DNA of 32,887 nt. Source: Deltaproteobacteria bacterium. Its GTDB lineage: Bacteria > Desulfobacterota > Desulfuromonadia > Geobacterales > DSM-12255. Made by a program: the position numbers and the translations under genes. The stretch covers positions 1-32,887 of the forward strand of contig JAJZTK010000034.1 of NCBI GenBank assembly GCA_021849045.1, given 5' to 3'. The stretch's first letter is position 1; each line of letters opens with the position of its first letter. The notes under the pieces are model-generated. The model was not told where the DNA came from. It ran no database searches and worked only from the letters and a program-made list of their open reading frames with translations. Of this stretch, positions 16,684 to 24,717 are shown one piece after another.

Positions 16684-16712
16684 TGGGCAAGCCGGGTAAT
16701 TTCTGGTATAGT
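16684..16712 (+). promoter_or_regulatory. Candidate RNase E promoter
   Basis: TGGGCA (16684-16689), 17 bp, then TATAGT (16707-16712), preceded by TG one base upstream as an extended -10. Transcription would give a leader of about 105 nt. Its -35 lies 22 bp from the divergent ABC-F -35. Confidence 0.55.
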
Positions 16713-16783
16713 TTACCGATTTTAGTCGACGTTACGCCGGAAGCGAGCTGCCCCGCAGCCGCCGGCTGACCATACATCATTCA

Positions 16784-16806
16784 GGGAGCCTGGCGTCCAG
16801 CCTCCC
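16784..16806 (+). repeat. Leader hairpin just before the RNase E ribosome site
   Basis: GGGAGCCTGG (16784-16793) and CCAGCCTCCC (16797-16806) pair with one C-C mismatch and a 3-nt loop, ending 5 bases before AAGGAA. RNase E in Escherichia coli controls its own mRNA through leader hairpins; a similar role here is inference. Confidence 0.4.
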
Positions 16807-16824
16807 CACAAGGAACTTGCACCT

Positions 16825-19209
16825 ATGGCAAAAAAGATGCTCATCAATGCCCTCCATCCCGAGGAAGCGCGGGTCGCCATCGTCGACGAAGGCCGTCTGA
16901 TCGATCTGGATATCGAGATCGCCGGCAGTGAACAGACCCGCGGCAACGTGTACAAAGGGGTCGTGCTCCGCGTGGAGCCCGCCCTTCAGGCCGCCTTCAT
17001 CGACATCGGCCTGAAAAAGCCCGGCTTCCTCCAGATCGGGGAGTTGCACCCGGAATGGTGGCAATGGCGTGACGATGTCCCCGAGGACCAGCGCAAGAGG
17101 CGTCCCCGCATCCAGGAGGTCCTCCGCCGGGGCCAGGAGCTAATCGTCCAGGTGGAAAAGGACGAACGGGACATGAAAGGAGCAGCCCTCACCTCCTACC
17201 TGTCGTTGCCGGGCCGCTACATGGTGCTCATGCCGGGGAGCGATTCCTCGGGCATATCCCGCAAGGTGGAGGGGGAAACGGAGCGCAAGAAGCTGAAGGC
17301 CCTGGTGGCCCAGATGACGATCCCCGAGGGGATCGGCTACATCATCCGGACCGAGGCGGTGGACAAGAGCCTGGAAGAGCTCCAGAAAGACCTGGACCAG
17401 TTGGTAGAGAAGTACGAGGAACTCCGGCAGCAGGCGGAATCGGCCAAGGCACCGGCCCTGCTCCACAAGGAATACTCGGTGGTCATCCGCAGCATCCGGG
17501 ACTACTTCACCGCCGAGATCGACGAGGTGCTGATCGACAGCAAGGAGGTCCACCGGGAGACCAAGGCCTTCTTCAAAGAGGCGATGCCCAAGTATGAAAA
17601 ACTGGTAAAGCTGCACCAGGAAAAGCGCCCCATCTTCTCCCGCTACCAGATCGAGGAGCAGATCGACCAGACCCACGAAAAGAAGGTCCCGCTCAAATCC
17701 GGCGGTTCCCTGGTGATCGAGCCGACTGAGGCGCTGGTCTCCATCGATGTCAACTCCGGCAAGTCCACCGGTGAAAGGGGAGTGGAGGACACTGCCTTCC
17801 GCACCAACCTGGAGGCAGCCGAAGAGGCGGCCCGCCAGCTCCGCCTGCGCGACCTGGGGGGGCTGATCGTCATCGACTTCATCGACATGCGGGACAACAA
17901 GCACATCCGCGAGGTGGAAAAGACCCTGAAGGCAGCCCTGAAAGGCGACAAGGCGAGGGTCACCGTGGGGAGGATCTCCCAGTTCGGCATCCTGGAGATG
18001 TCCCGCCAGCGGATCCGTCAGGCGCTCAACCAGGCCAGCTACCTGGCGTGCCCCCACTGCGAGGGGCGGGGCAAGGTGAAATCGGTCGAATCGATGGCCC
18101 TCTCCTTTCTGCGCAAGGTCCATGCAGCCGCGGCCAAGGGGACCGCTGCCGAAGTCCGGGGCGAACTGCCGCTGGAGGTGGCCTACTACCTGCTCAACCG
18201 CAAGAAACGGGATCTGGCCCAGATCGAGAACGACTACGATATCGAGGTGACGATCAAGGGCAAACCGTCCTTCCTCATGAACCAGTTGGAGCTGGAACTG
18301 GTCAAGCGGGAAAAGCCGGCCCATATCGAACCGCTGTCAGAGGAACGTCCTGAGCGAAAACCTATTGTTTCCCCGACCGAACCACAGGACACTGCCAGCA
18401 GCGATACTGATGTCGAGCCGGCTGGCAAGAAAAAGCGCGCGCGGGGACGAAAGAAAGATGCCGAGGAGACAGCCGCCGTTGTCGAAGTAGAGGCAGCGGT
18501 TCATCCGGAGGTCCTTGTCACTCCGACCGACGAAGAGCCTCTGGCGGAGAGCGTCACTCCCGAGGGTGACGAGGCGACTGAGGAACAGAAGAAAAAACGC
18601 CGCCGCCGGCGTCGCCGGGGCAAAGGAAAGCCCACGGAAGGGGTGGCTGCTCCCGCCACACCTGAGTCCGATCTGCTGACCCCAACTGCCGAGCCGGCCG
18701 GGCAGGAGTCCGTGGAATCGCTGGAAACAACCGGTGAAGAGGATGATGGCGAGCACCACGAGGAACAGAAGAAGAAGCGACGGCGGCGCAGGCGCACCAA
18801 GGGAAAGGGTGCTCCCAACGATACCGAACAGGGGCAACTGACCAGCGAACCCCCGGCTGACGCTGCGCCGGCACCGGTCGTGATGCAGGAACAGCCGGGA
18901 CCGGCTCAACAGCCAGAGGAAACTGCTCCGGCGGTTGCCAGCGAACCGAAACCGAAGCGCACCCGGCGGAAAAAAGCGGATGCCCCGGAGGCCAGCGAAC
19001 CGGCAGTTGTTGCCGTACCGGTCACCCAGCCTGAAGCGGCCACACCGGCTGAAGAGCAAAAACCGAAACGGACCAGGCGGTCAAAGGCGGCCGCCAAAGT
19101 GGAGGCGCCGGCACCGGTCGAGCAGCAGCCTGAAGCGGCACCCGCCGCTCCTGCTGAAAAACCGAAACGGACCAGACGCAAAAAAGCTGAACCAATTGGG
19201 GAGGAGTAG
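16825..19209 (+). CDS. rne: Ribonuclease E/G
   Basis: The 794-residue protein is a single-strand endoribonuclease of the RNase E/G family for mRNA decay and rRNA processing. The S1 region spans about 38-125, catalytic metal ligands are Asp308 (SIDVNSGKSTG) and Asp351 (IVIDFIDM), and the zinc-link cysteines are Cys409 and Cys412 (CPHC), matching Escherichia coli RNase E with a shift of five. The catalytic core ends near residue 500. The remaining about 290 residues are low-complexity, acidic and proline-rich, broken by basic clusters near 588, 646, 707, 745 and 777, two of them KKRRRRRR-like and three KPKRTRR. Such tails bind RNA or partner proteins. The start follows AAGGAA. The gene heads a plus-strand string. 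Confidence 0.95.
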   Translation: MAKKMLINALHPEEARVAIVDEGRLIDLDIEIAGSEQTRGNVYKGVVLRVEPALQAAFIDIGLKKPGFLQIGELHPEWWQWRDDVPEDQRKRRPRIQEVLRRGQELIVQVEKDERDMKGAALTSYLSLPGRYMVLMPGSDSSGISRKVEGETERKKLKALVAQMTIPEGIGYIIRTEAVDKSLEELQKDLDQLVEKYEELRQQAESAKAPALLHKEYSVVIRSIRDYFTAEIDEVLIDSKEVHRETKAFFKEAMPKYEKLVKLHQEKRPIFSRYQIEEQIDQTHEKKVPLKSGGSLVIEPTEALVSIDVNSGKSTGERGVEDTAFRTNLEAAEEAARQLRLRDLGGLIVIDFIDMRDNKHIREVEKTLKAALKGDKARVTVGRISQFGILEMSRQRIRQALNQASYLACPHCEGRGKVKSVESMALSFLRKVHAAAAKGTAAEVRGELPLEVAYYLLNRKKRDLAQIENDYDIEVTIKGKPSFLMNQLELELVKREKPAHIEPLSEERPERKPIVSPTEPQDTASSDTDVEPAGKKKRARGRKKDAEETAAVVEVEAAVHPEVLVTPTDEEPLAESVTPEGDEATEEQKKKRRRRRRRGKGKPTEGVAAPATPESDLLTPTAEPAGQESVESLETTGEEDDGEHHEEQKKKRRRRRRTKGKGAPNDTEQGQLTSEPPADAAPAPVVMQEQPGPAQQPEETAPAVASEPKPKRTRRKKADAPEASEPAVVAVPVTQPEAATPAEEQKPKRTRRSKAAAKVEAPAPVEQQPEAAPAAPAEKPKRTRRKKAEPIGEE

Positions 19210-19210
19210 C

Positions 19211-20074
19211 ATGCTGTGTCGCTTCAAAAGCGTGTTCATCGTACTGGCTGCGCTGCTGCCTTTCTGGTCGGCTCCGGCCTTGGCGGCACCCCGCTTCGGG
19301 GGGATGACCGAGCTGTATGTTTACCCCTACATCCAGTACTTTCATTGGCAAGAGGAGAGCGGAGGCCGCAAACTCCTGACTGAAAGCGGCCCCCTCTACG
19401 GCATCGGTACTGCCGTAGGCTTGAACCTTCTCCAGACCGACACCTCCGGCTCCCTGTTCATGAAAGCAAAAGGCGAGCTGTTCGGCGGCGTGGTCGATTA
19501 CGACGGTCAGACTCAGAAATCAATAGATCCATCACAAAGCGAGCTACCGGTCAATACCGATGTTACCTATGTCGGCGGCAAGGGCGAACTGAACCTGGGC
19601 TGGTCCTTTCCGGCCGGACGCTTTGCCATCCAGCCGTTTTCCGGCATCGGCTACCGCATCTGGCTGCGGGACCTGCACGATTCCTCGACCACGGACCGTA
19701 ACGGCCAGGCCCTGCAGGTACAGGGATATACGGAAGTATGGGAAAGCGCCTACGCGAAACTCGGCCTTAACCTCTCCCACACCCTTGACAACAACTGGCG
19801 CCTGTTCCTGGAAGGTGGGGTCAGCTACCCCTTCTACAACACCAACAGCGTGGATATCGTCGGGAACGGCACCGTGACGGTCAGGCCTGAAGGGCACTGG
19901 TCAGAATTTGGCGAGATGGGAATACGCACCGGCAAGGTCCGCACTGCCATCTTTTACCAGGGGTACCGCACCAACCAGTCACCTGCCGTGCGGATCAGTC
20001 AGTCGACCTCGATACTGCAGCCCCGCTCCGCCGAAGATATTGTCGGCGTCAGCGTCGGGTACTGCTTCCGGTAA
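19211..20074 (+). CDS. Exported probable outer-membrane beta-barrel protein
   Basis: I set the start at 19211, one base after the RNase E stop, because GGGGAGGAG lies directly upstream. The 287-residue product has a signal peptide (hydrophobic residues about 7-24, cleavage near ALA-AP). The mature part alternates aromatic and polar residues in strand-like segments (MTELYVYPYIQYFHW, FAIQPFSGIGYRIW, WSEFGEMGIRTGKVRTAIF), as in small outer-membrane barrels, and ends VGVSVGYCFR, with the usual terminal phenylalanine next to last. I do not recognise a named family. Tight spacing to rne and crcB suggests one transcript. Confidence 0.8.
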   Translation: MLCRFKSVFIVLAALLPFWSAPALAAPRFGGMTELYVYPYIQYFHWQEESGGRKLLTESGPLYGIGTAVGLNLLQTDTSGSLFMKAKGELFGGVVDYDGQTQKSIDPSQSELPVNTDVTYVGGKGELNLGWSFPAGRFAIQPFSGIGYRIWLRDLHDSSTTDRNGQALQVQGYTEVWESAYAKLGLNLSHTLDNNWRLFLEGGVSYPFYNTNSVDIVGNGTVTVRPEGHWSEFGEMGIRTGKVRTAIFYQGYRTNQSPAVRISQSTSILQPRSAEDIVGVSVGYCFR

Positions 20075-20080
20075 CCGGCC

Positions 20081-20467
20081 ATGACCGGCACCGTCGTCAC
20101 CGCCCTGTTCATAGCCGTTTTCGGCGCCCTCGGCTGCCTGGGCCGTTTCTACCTGTCCGGCATGGTGTACGACCTGCTGGGACGCGCCTTCCCCTACGGG
20201 ACCTTTGTCGTCAACATCCTCGGAGCGTTCCTGATCGGCCTGATCATGGAGTTCGCCCTCCGAAGCACCCTTGTCTCCCCCAATCTCCGGATCGGCCTCA
20301 CCGTCGGCTTTCTGGGCGGGCTAACCACCTTCTCCACCTTCAGTTACGAAACCTTCCGCCTGTTGGAAGAGGGTGAGTTCCTGATTGCCACCGGCAATGT
20401 CCTGGGGAGTGTCCTGATCTGCCTTGCCTTTACCTGGCTGGGAATCCTGGCTGCCAGGACCCTGTAA
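20081..20467 (+). CDS. crcB: Fluoride channel CrcB/FluC
   Basis: The 128-residue membrane protein has four hydrophobic helices and the CrcB signatures: GALGCLGRF, VVNILGAFLIG with the pore asparagine, and GFLGGLTTFSTFSYE with the TFST fluoride track. Dual-topology CrcB dimers export fluoride. It starts 6 bp after the preceding stop, so translation is probably coupled. No fluoride riboswitch is visible before it. A DUF190 gene follows. Confidence 0.95.
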   Translation: MTGTVVTALFIAVFGALGCLGRFYLSGMVYDLLGRAFPYGTFVVNILGAFLIGLIMEFALRSTLVSPNLRIGLTVGFLGGLTTFSTFSYETFRLLEEGEFLIATGNVLGSVLICLAFTWLGILAARTL

Positions 20468-20501
20468 CGAACCGCGCGCATTGGAAGAGGAGAAAGCCGT
20501 C

Positions 20502-20840
20502 ATGACCGGACAAACAAACGAAGAACTCCTGCTGCGCATCTTTCTCGGCGAAAACGACCGCCACGGTCATATCCCCCTCTATGAAGCGATCGTGGAGCAT
20601 CTTCGCCGGGAAGGAATCGCCGGCGCTACGGTCCTGCGGGGGGTGGCGGGATTCGGCGGCAGTCGCGCCTTCCATGCCGACCGGCTTCTGGACCTGGCCC
20701 ATGACCTGCCGCTGGTCATTGAAGCGATTGACACCGGGGAGCGGCTGGAGGCGGTGATTCCCTCCCTCCGTGGCATGCTGTCCGGCGGGTTGATTACCCT
20801 GGAGAAAGTGACCGTCATCCGACCGGCAACCGCCCGTTAG
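20502..20840 (+). CDS. DUF190 (PII-like) protein
   Basis: The start at 20502 follows GAGGAG by about 10 bases and gives 112 residues. The sequence has the DUF190 pattern: RIFLGENDRHGHIPLYEAIVEHL, GATVLRGVAGFG, LPLVIEAIDT and a final GLITLEKV strand. The family has a PII-like ferredoxin fold and often lies next to crcB, as here, 34 bp downstream. A nucleotide-sensing or modulating role for CrcB is inference; the ligand is not known to me. Confidence 0.9.
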   Translation: MTGQTNEELLLRIFLGENDRHGHIPLYEAIVEHLRREGIAGATVLRGVAGFGGSRAFHADRLLDLAHDLPLVIEAIDTGERLEAVIPSLRGMLSGGLITLEKVTVIRPATAR

Positions 20841-20879
20841 GAGCCGGAGTGAACGTCACAACGTATTGGAGCGTTTCAG

Positions 20880-21215
20880 ATGCACCAGAACATCAAGGCA
20901 GCCTTCCTTTCCGCGTTCCTCCTTCCCGGCCTCGGCCAACTGGCCAAGGGTGACCGGGTCAAGGGAGGAATCTTCATCATCCTCGTCAACATTTTCCTCC
21001 TGGGAGCCCTGTTCATGCTGCTCCGGGGGATGAGTCCCGTCCTGCTCGCGGCAAAGACCGGCGGCACTCCCGACGTCATCAAGACCATCGAAACGATTCG
21101 TCAGAGCTCTCCCGAGGCGCGCTGGCTCCTCTGGGGATTCGGCATCCTCTGGCTCGCCAGCGTTCTGGACGCGGCCATCGGCAAAGGAAAAGAGCGATCC
21201 ATTACACCGGGCTAA
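20880..21215 (+). CDS. Small membrane protein, TM2-like
   Basis: This 111-residue protein has an N-terminal FLSAFLLPGLGQLAKGD segment, a second hydrophobic stretch (GGIFIILVNIFLLGALFMLL) and a C-terminal one (LLWGFGILWLASVLDA). PGLGQ followed by a glycine turn and a helix resembles TM2-type membrane proteins. GGAG lies eight bases before the ATG. It is the last gene of the rne-crcB string. Function unknown. Confidence 0.75.
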   Translation: MHQNIKAAFLSAFLLPGLGQLAKGDRVKGGIFIILVNIFLLGALFMLLRGMSPVLLAAKTGGTPDVIKTIETIRQSSPEARWLLWGFGILWLASVLDAAIGKGKERSITPG

Positions 21216-21237
21216 TCCGGCTGAAACGGCATTCTAT

Positions 21238-21267
21238 TTGACATGATTCGGCCTTCTGTGCAATAAA
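21238..21267 (+). promoter_or_regulatory. Candidate fabH promoter
   Basis: TTGACA (21238-21243) is followed after 18 bp by AATAAA (21262-21267), about 40 bp upstream of the fabH start. The -35 is perfect, the -10 matches at four of six positions. Confidence 0.5.
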
Positions 21268-21307
21268 TGATAAGTTTATGAATATTTGCAGCAGTGGGAG
21301 AACATCG

Positions 21308-22288
21308 ATGATCCATGCTGAGGTGCTTGCCACCGGGTCCGGCATCCCCGAAAGGGTAGTAACCAACGATTTTTTCAGCTATCTCGTTGACGACGCCGAT
21401 GAGTGGATCAGGTCCAGAACCGGCATCAGCGAGCGGCGTTTCGTGAGTGAAGACCAGGCAACATCCGACCTCGCCACCGAAGCGGCCCGCAACGCACTTG
21501 CCGCCGGCAATATAGACCCGCTCTCCCTCGACTGCCTCATCGTTGCCACCTCCACGCCGGACATGTACCTCCCGGCTACTGCCTGCATGGTGCAAAAAAA
21601 CATTGGTGCCGCCAGGGCGGTCGCCTTTGACATGAATGCCGTCTGCAGCAGCCTGGTCTTCGGCCTGGAGGTGGCCGACAACCTCATCCGCTCCGGGAAA
21701 TACAAGCGGGTGATGGTGATCGGCGCCGACACCTATTCCAAGATCCTCGACTTTGATGACAAAACCACCTGCCCCCTGTTCGGCGACGGTGCCGGGGCAG
21801 TAATCCTGGGGGCCACCGAGCAGCCGAAGGGAATCATGCAGAGCATCGTCAGGAGCGACGGCAACGGCTGGGAGCTGATCCAGATTCCGTCATCCGGCTC
21901 CCGCAAACCGATTACCCCGGCAACCATAGAGGCCAAAGAAAACACCTTCAAGATGGAAGGGAAGAAGGTGTTTGTCTTCGCTACCGACGTGATTCCCGAG
22001 ATCATTGCCGAGGTCACGGCCAAGGCAGGGATCAAGCCGACAGACCTGGACTACATCATTCCCCACCAGGCCAATGTCAGGATCATCGATTTCATTTCCA
22101 AAAAGACCGGCATCGAGAAGGAACGGTTCCTCCTTAACCTGGACCGGTTTGGCAACACCGCTGCCGCCTCGGTTGGACTGGCCCTGGACGAGAACCTCCG
22201 CAACGGCACCATCAAGCCCGGACACCAGATCCTGATCATGGGCTTTGGCGGTGGGCTCTCCTGGGGAGGGCTGTTGGTCAGATTCTGA
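21308..22288 (+). CDS. fabH: 3-oxoacyl-ACP synthase III
   Basis: KAS III condenses an acyl-CoA with malonyl-ACP to start fatty acid synthesis. The start at 21308 follows GGGAGA by about 6 bases and gives 326 residues, the usual family length. The catalytic triad is Cys113 (NAVCSSLVF), His253 (PHQANVRI) and Asn283 (GNTAAASV); WIRSRTGI near residue 33 and FGDGAGAVIL are further signatures. No other fatty-acid gene is next to it, so it is probably an extra or relocated KAS III, or one serving a special acyl product. Its last 11 bases overlap the 3' end of the convergent methyltransferase gene. Confidence 0.95.
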   Translation: MIHAEVLATGSGIPERVVTNDFFSYLVDDADEWIRSRTGISERRFVSEDQATSDLATEAARNALAAGNIDPLSLDCLIVATSTPDMYLPATACMVQKNIGAARAVAFDMNAVCSSLVFGLEVADNLIRSGKYKRVMVIGADTYSKILDFDDKTTCPLFGDGAGAVILGATEQPKGIMQSIVRSDGNGWELIQIPSSGSRKPITPATIEAKENTFKMEGKKVFVFATDVIPEIIAEVTAKAGIKPTDLDYIIPHQANVRIIDFISKKTGIEKERFLLNLDRFGNTAAASVGLALDENLRNGTIKPGHQILIMGFGGGLSWGGLLVRF

Positions 22289-23330
22289 TCCCGGCAATCC
22301 CCTCCCCGCCAGCCATCAGCCGCAACCCGCAGCGGACGAACAGCTCCGCCAGTTGCTCGCGGGGGAACAGTTTACGCCAACCGGCATGGAACCGGTCCGC
22401 GGCCATCAAAATACCGCCCGGTTCCAGGCTTGCCGCCAACCCCTTCACGACCCTTTCGACACTCACCAGATCATGCAGCATCGGACCTCCCAATAGCCCG
22501 TTGCAGAGGATGGCGGAATACCCCTCCCCAAGATCCCCGCAATCCATCAGATCGGCCTGCCTGAACAGCATCCGCTTTGACATGCCGCTGGCCACGAGCG
22601 AAGCGATACGCTCCCGGTAGGCATGCTGACGTTCAAGGTCGTGGGGGAAAAAGGCATGGGCAGCGGCAAAGAGCTCCAGGGCTCCCAGCGTGAGTCCCGT
22701 AATCATGATGTTTTCCCTGGGGAGCCCCGTAGCGAGGAGCGCTTCGGCAAGGTCCCAGGTCCCTTCCCCTGTTCCGCAGGCCGCATCCAGGCAGCGGACC
22801 ATCCCCTTCTGCCCGCTGCGAACAGCGAGCCAGTCGCGTAATGCCTGCAGTTGGCACGGGTAGCGGCTGAATCCTCCTCCATGCCGTTCCGGGAGATACA
22901 GGGAGAAGAGGAGAGCGACGCGACGTTCCCGGTCGGTGAGAAGCGGCCGCAACAGTCCGGCCGGATTGGCGTCTGCCACCGGCCAGCCGAGCCTTTCCAG
23001 GACCGGGAGCCAGCCGGTGGCGTCATGAAAGACGAGGGGGTCGGAAGGAGCCGGGCCAGTCATGGCGAGCCGGCTGAACCGCCTGAAGGTGCGGGCAATC
23101 TCCGCAACCGGCAGATACCGTTCGGCCTGATTCACCAGTTCGTTGGTGAGGATCAGGCCGGGCGCCCACAAGGATACCGGACAGGTGGCGGCGTATATCC
23201 GATACCGTAGCTCCAGGCACGCCAGACGCCGTTCCAGACCGGTATCCGCGATAGATACCGGCACCAGGAGCGCCCTGAGCCGGCGCTGCAGCTCCTCCGC
23301 GTCAATGGTCGGACAATAGCTCAACCCCAT
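22278..23330 (-). CDS. Class I SAM-dependent methyltransferase-like protein
   Basis: I prefer the ATG at 23330, with GGAGAG seven bases upstream, giving 350 residues; the same frame is open to a TTG at 23570 (430 residues) without a convincing ribosome site. The N-terminal half is helical (LERRLACLELRYRIYAATCPVS). The C-terminal half has the SAM motif LDAACGTGEG near 181-189, a later ADLMDCGDLGEGYSAILCNGLL and LEPGGILMAADRFH, as in Rossmann methyltransferases. It is not CheR: TNETxFFR is absent. It lies downstream of cheB on the same strand and may be the last gene of the chemotaxis operon, or may have its own start. Substrate unknown. Confidence 0.7.
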   Translation of the reverse strand: MGLSYCPTIDAEELQRRLRALLVPVSIADTGLERRLACLELRYRIYAATCPVSLWAPGLILTNELVNQAERYLPVAEIARTFRRFSRLAMTGPAPSDPLVFHDATGWLPVLERLGWPVADANPAGLLRPLLTDRERRVALLFSLYLPERHGGGFSRYPCQLQALRDWLAVRSGQKGMVRCLDAACGTGEGTWDLAEALLATGLPRENIMITGLTLGALELFAAAHAFFPHDLERQHAYRERIASLVASGMSKRMLFRQADLMDCGDLGEGYSAILCNGLLGGPMLHDLVSVERVVKGLAASLEPGGILMAADRFHAGWRKLFPREQLAELFVRCGLRLMAGGEGIAGIRI

Positions 23331-23364
23331 TGTAGGCTCTCCATCCCCATGGTACAGTGGGTAC

Positions 23365-23640
23365 ATGTACCAAACAGGCAGAACGCTCCGCACCATCAGG
23401 CTGGTTTGCAGCTTGCTGTGGCCGTCCACCAATAAAAACGGCAGCCCGCTCGGGTCTGCCGTCGCCTTTGCCATCAAAATCGAACCGTCCGGATCAGGAA
23501 GGGGAGAGCTCGGCGTCTTCTTCCCCGACACGGCATCCTTTGCCGCACCCTTTCTCCTTTTTCGCCTCAAACGCCTGGGATACTCCGACTGCCGGGTGAT
23601 CAGCGAGGATGGCGGGCTTCGTCTCTTTGCCCGGCGCTGA
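23365..23640 (+). CDS. Possible small protein opposite the methyltransferase 5' region
   Basis: A 91-residue frame ends two bases before the cheB stop, in convergent orientation. Its C-terminal third (FRLKRLGYSDCRVISEDGGLRLFARR, written here only as a description of residues 65-90) reads like real protein, and that part lies outside the methyltransferase frame. The N-terminal two thirds overlap the alternative 5' extension of the methyltransferase gene. The ribosome site is weak (GTGGG). Codon third-position GC does not separate the two strands by eye. Either this is a genuine small gene and the methyltransferase starts at 23330, or the frame is chance. Confidence 0.3.
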   Translation: MYQTGRTLRTIRLVCSLLWPSTNKNGSPLGSAVAFAIKIEPSGSGRGELGVFFPDTASFAAPFLLFRLKRLGYSDCRVISEDGGLRLFARR

Positions 23641-23642
23641 AC

Positions 23643-24710
23643 CTACCCAGCCACCCTGGCAATCTCAAAACCGATATCGCCAAGGGGAAGTACTTCGTCG
23701 GCAACGCCACCTTCCACACAGGCCCGGGGCATGCCGTAAATGGTCGAGGTCGCCTCGTCCTGGGCGATGGAAACCCCGCCTTTGCTTTTCAGGTGCTGCA
23801 TCCCCTTGAAACCATCGTTACCCATGCCGGTCAGGATGACCCCCAGCGCCGAGCCGTTGCTCACGTCCGCCATGGTCGTCAGCATCCGGTCGACCGACGG
23901 GATGTAGAGATACTGGGGAAACTCTGACGGTTGGGCCGTGGCCACCACAACGCTGGTGCCTCTTTTCACCAGGGACAGGTGCCGCCCGCCGGGAGAGATC
24001 AGCACCAGACCCGGCTTCAGGATGTCGCCGTCGGCTGCCTCTTTGATCTGGATGGAGCACTTGGCATTGAGCCGCTCCGCATATGGCCCGGTAAAGGCCC
24101 GAGGCATGTGGATCGCCACCACCACCGGATGGGGGAAATTCATCGGGATCCGGGACAGCACCTCCTGCAGGGCAACCGGACCGCCGGTGGAAGCGCCTAT
24201 CCCCACGAACTGCACATTGCGCTTCGGCAACCGGCTGGCAACCGGACGTGGGGATGGGAGCACAGCCGCCCGCGGCAGTACCAGGGAGCGGAACCTTGAG
24301 CTGACCGCACCCTTGACCTTTCGCAGCAGCTCTTCCTTGAAGACCTGCTGGGCATCGGTCGAGTCGGTCACGTTCTTCGGGATGTAATCGACCGCTCCGG
24401 CTTCCAGCGCCTCGAAGGTGGCCCTGGCCCCTTCGTTGGTCAGGGTTGAAACCATGATCACCCGGGTCGGAGCTTTTGCCATAACCTGTTTGAGGGCGCT
24501 GATACCGTCCAGCCGCGGCATCTCGATATCCATGGTGATCAGGTCGGGTTTCAGCTCTATTGCCTTGTCCACCCCTTCCAGACCGTCGACAGCGCTGCCA
24601 ATAACCTCGATATCCGGATCCCGGGAGAGTATCCCCCTGATGGCCATCCGCATGAACGACGAGTCGTCAACGATGAGAACCCGTATCCGTTTGCCCGGCA
24701 TAAGCACCAT
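23643..24710 (-). CDS. cheB: Chemotaxis methylesterase CheB
   Basis: CheB removes methyl groups from, and deamidates, chemoreceptors when phosphorylated by CheA. The 355-residue protein has an N-terminal receiver (Asp15-Asp16, acceptor Asp61 in TMDIEMPRLDG) and, after a proline-rich linker, the esterase domain with the triad Ser174 (GASTGG), His201 (IHMP) and Asp299 (GMGNDG). GGAGGAG lies about ten bases before the ATG at 24710; an internal ATG three codons later is also possible. The HDOD gene ends 7 bp upstream. Confidence 0.96.
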   Translation of the reverse strand: MVLMPGKRIRVLIVDDSSFMRMAIRGILSRDPDIEVIGSAVDGLEGVDKAIELKPDLITMDIEMPRLDGISALKQVMAKAPTRVIMVSTLTNEGARATFEALEAGAVDYIPKNVTDSTDAQQVFKEELLRKVKGAVSSRFRSLVLPRAAVLPSPRPVASRLPKRNVQFVGIGASTGGPVALQEVLSRIPMNFPHPVVVAIHMPRAFTGPYAERLNAKCSIQIKEAADGDILKPGLVLISPGGRHLSLVKRGTSVVVATAQPSEFPQYLYIPSVDRMLTTMADVSNGSALGVILTGMGNDGFKGMQHLKSKGGVSIAQDEATSTIYGMPRACVEGGVADEVLPLGDIGFEIARVAG

Positions 24711-24717
24711 ATTCGCG

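Noticed and set aside
14742-16769. A 675-codon open frame on the plus strand opposite the ABC-F gene
   Set aside because: It mirrors the strong codon bias of a clear two-domain ATPase; its product is His/Gln/Val-rich with no recognisable motif.
17140-18324. Long minus-strand frame opposite RNase E
   Set aside because: Antisense to the conserved catalytic core of RNase E, with Leu/Val/Asp-rich composition typical of antisense frames in GC-rich DNA.
18580-18820. CRISPR-like or tandem DNA repeat in the rne tail
   Set aside because: The similarity is due to arginine codon runs encoding basic clusters, with no regular spacers.
18935-19210. Extended N-terminus for the beta-barrel protein inside rne
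   Set aside because: The ATG at 19211 has a strong ribosome site and begins a signal peptide; the upstream codons only reflect the alternate frame of the repetitive rne tail.
20040-20081. Fluoride riboswitch before crcB
   Set aside because: Only 6 bp separate crcB from the preceding gene, and no riboswitch core sequence was seen in the vicinity.
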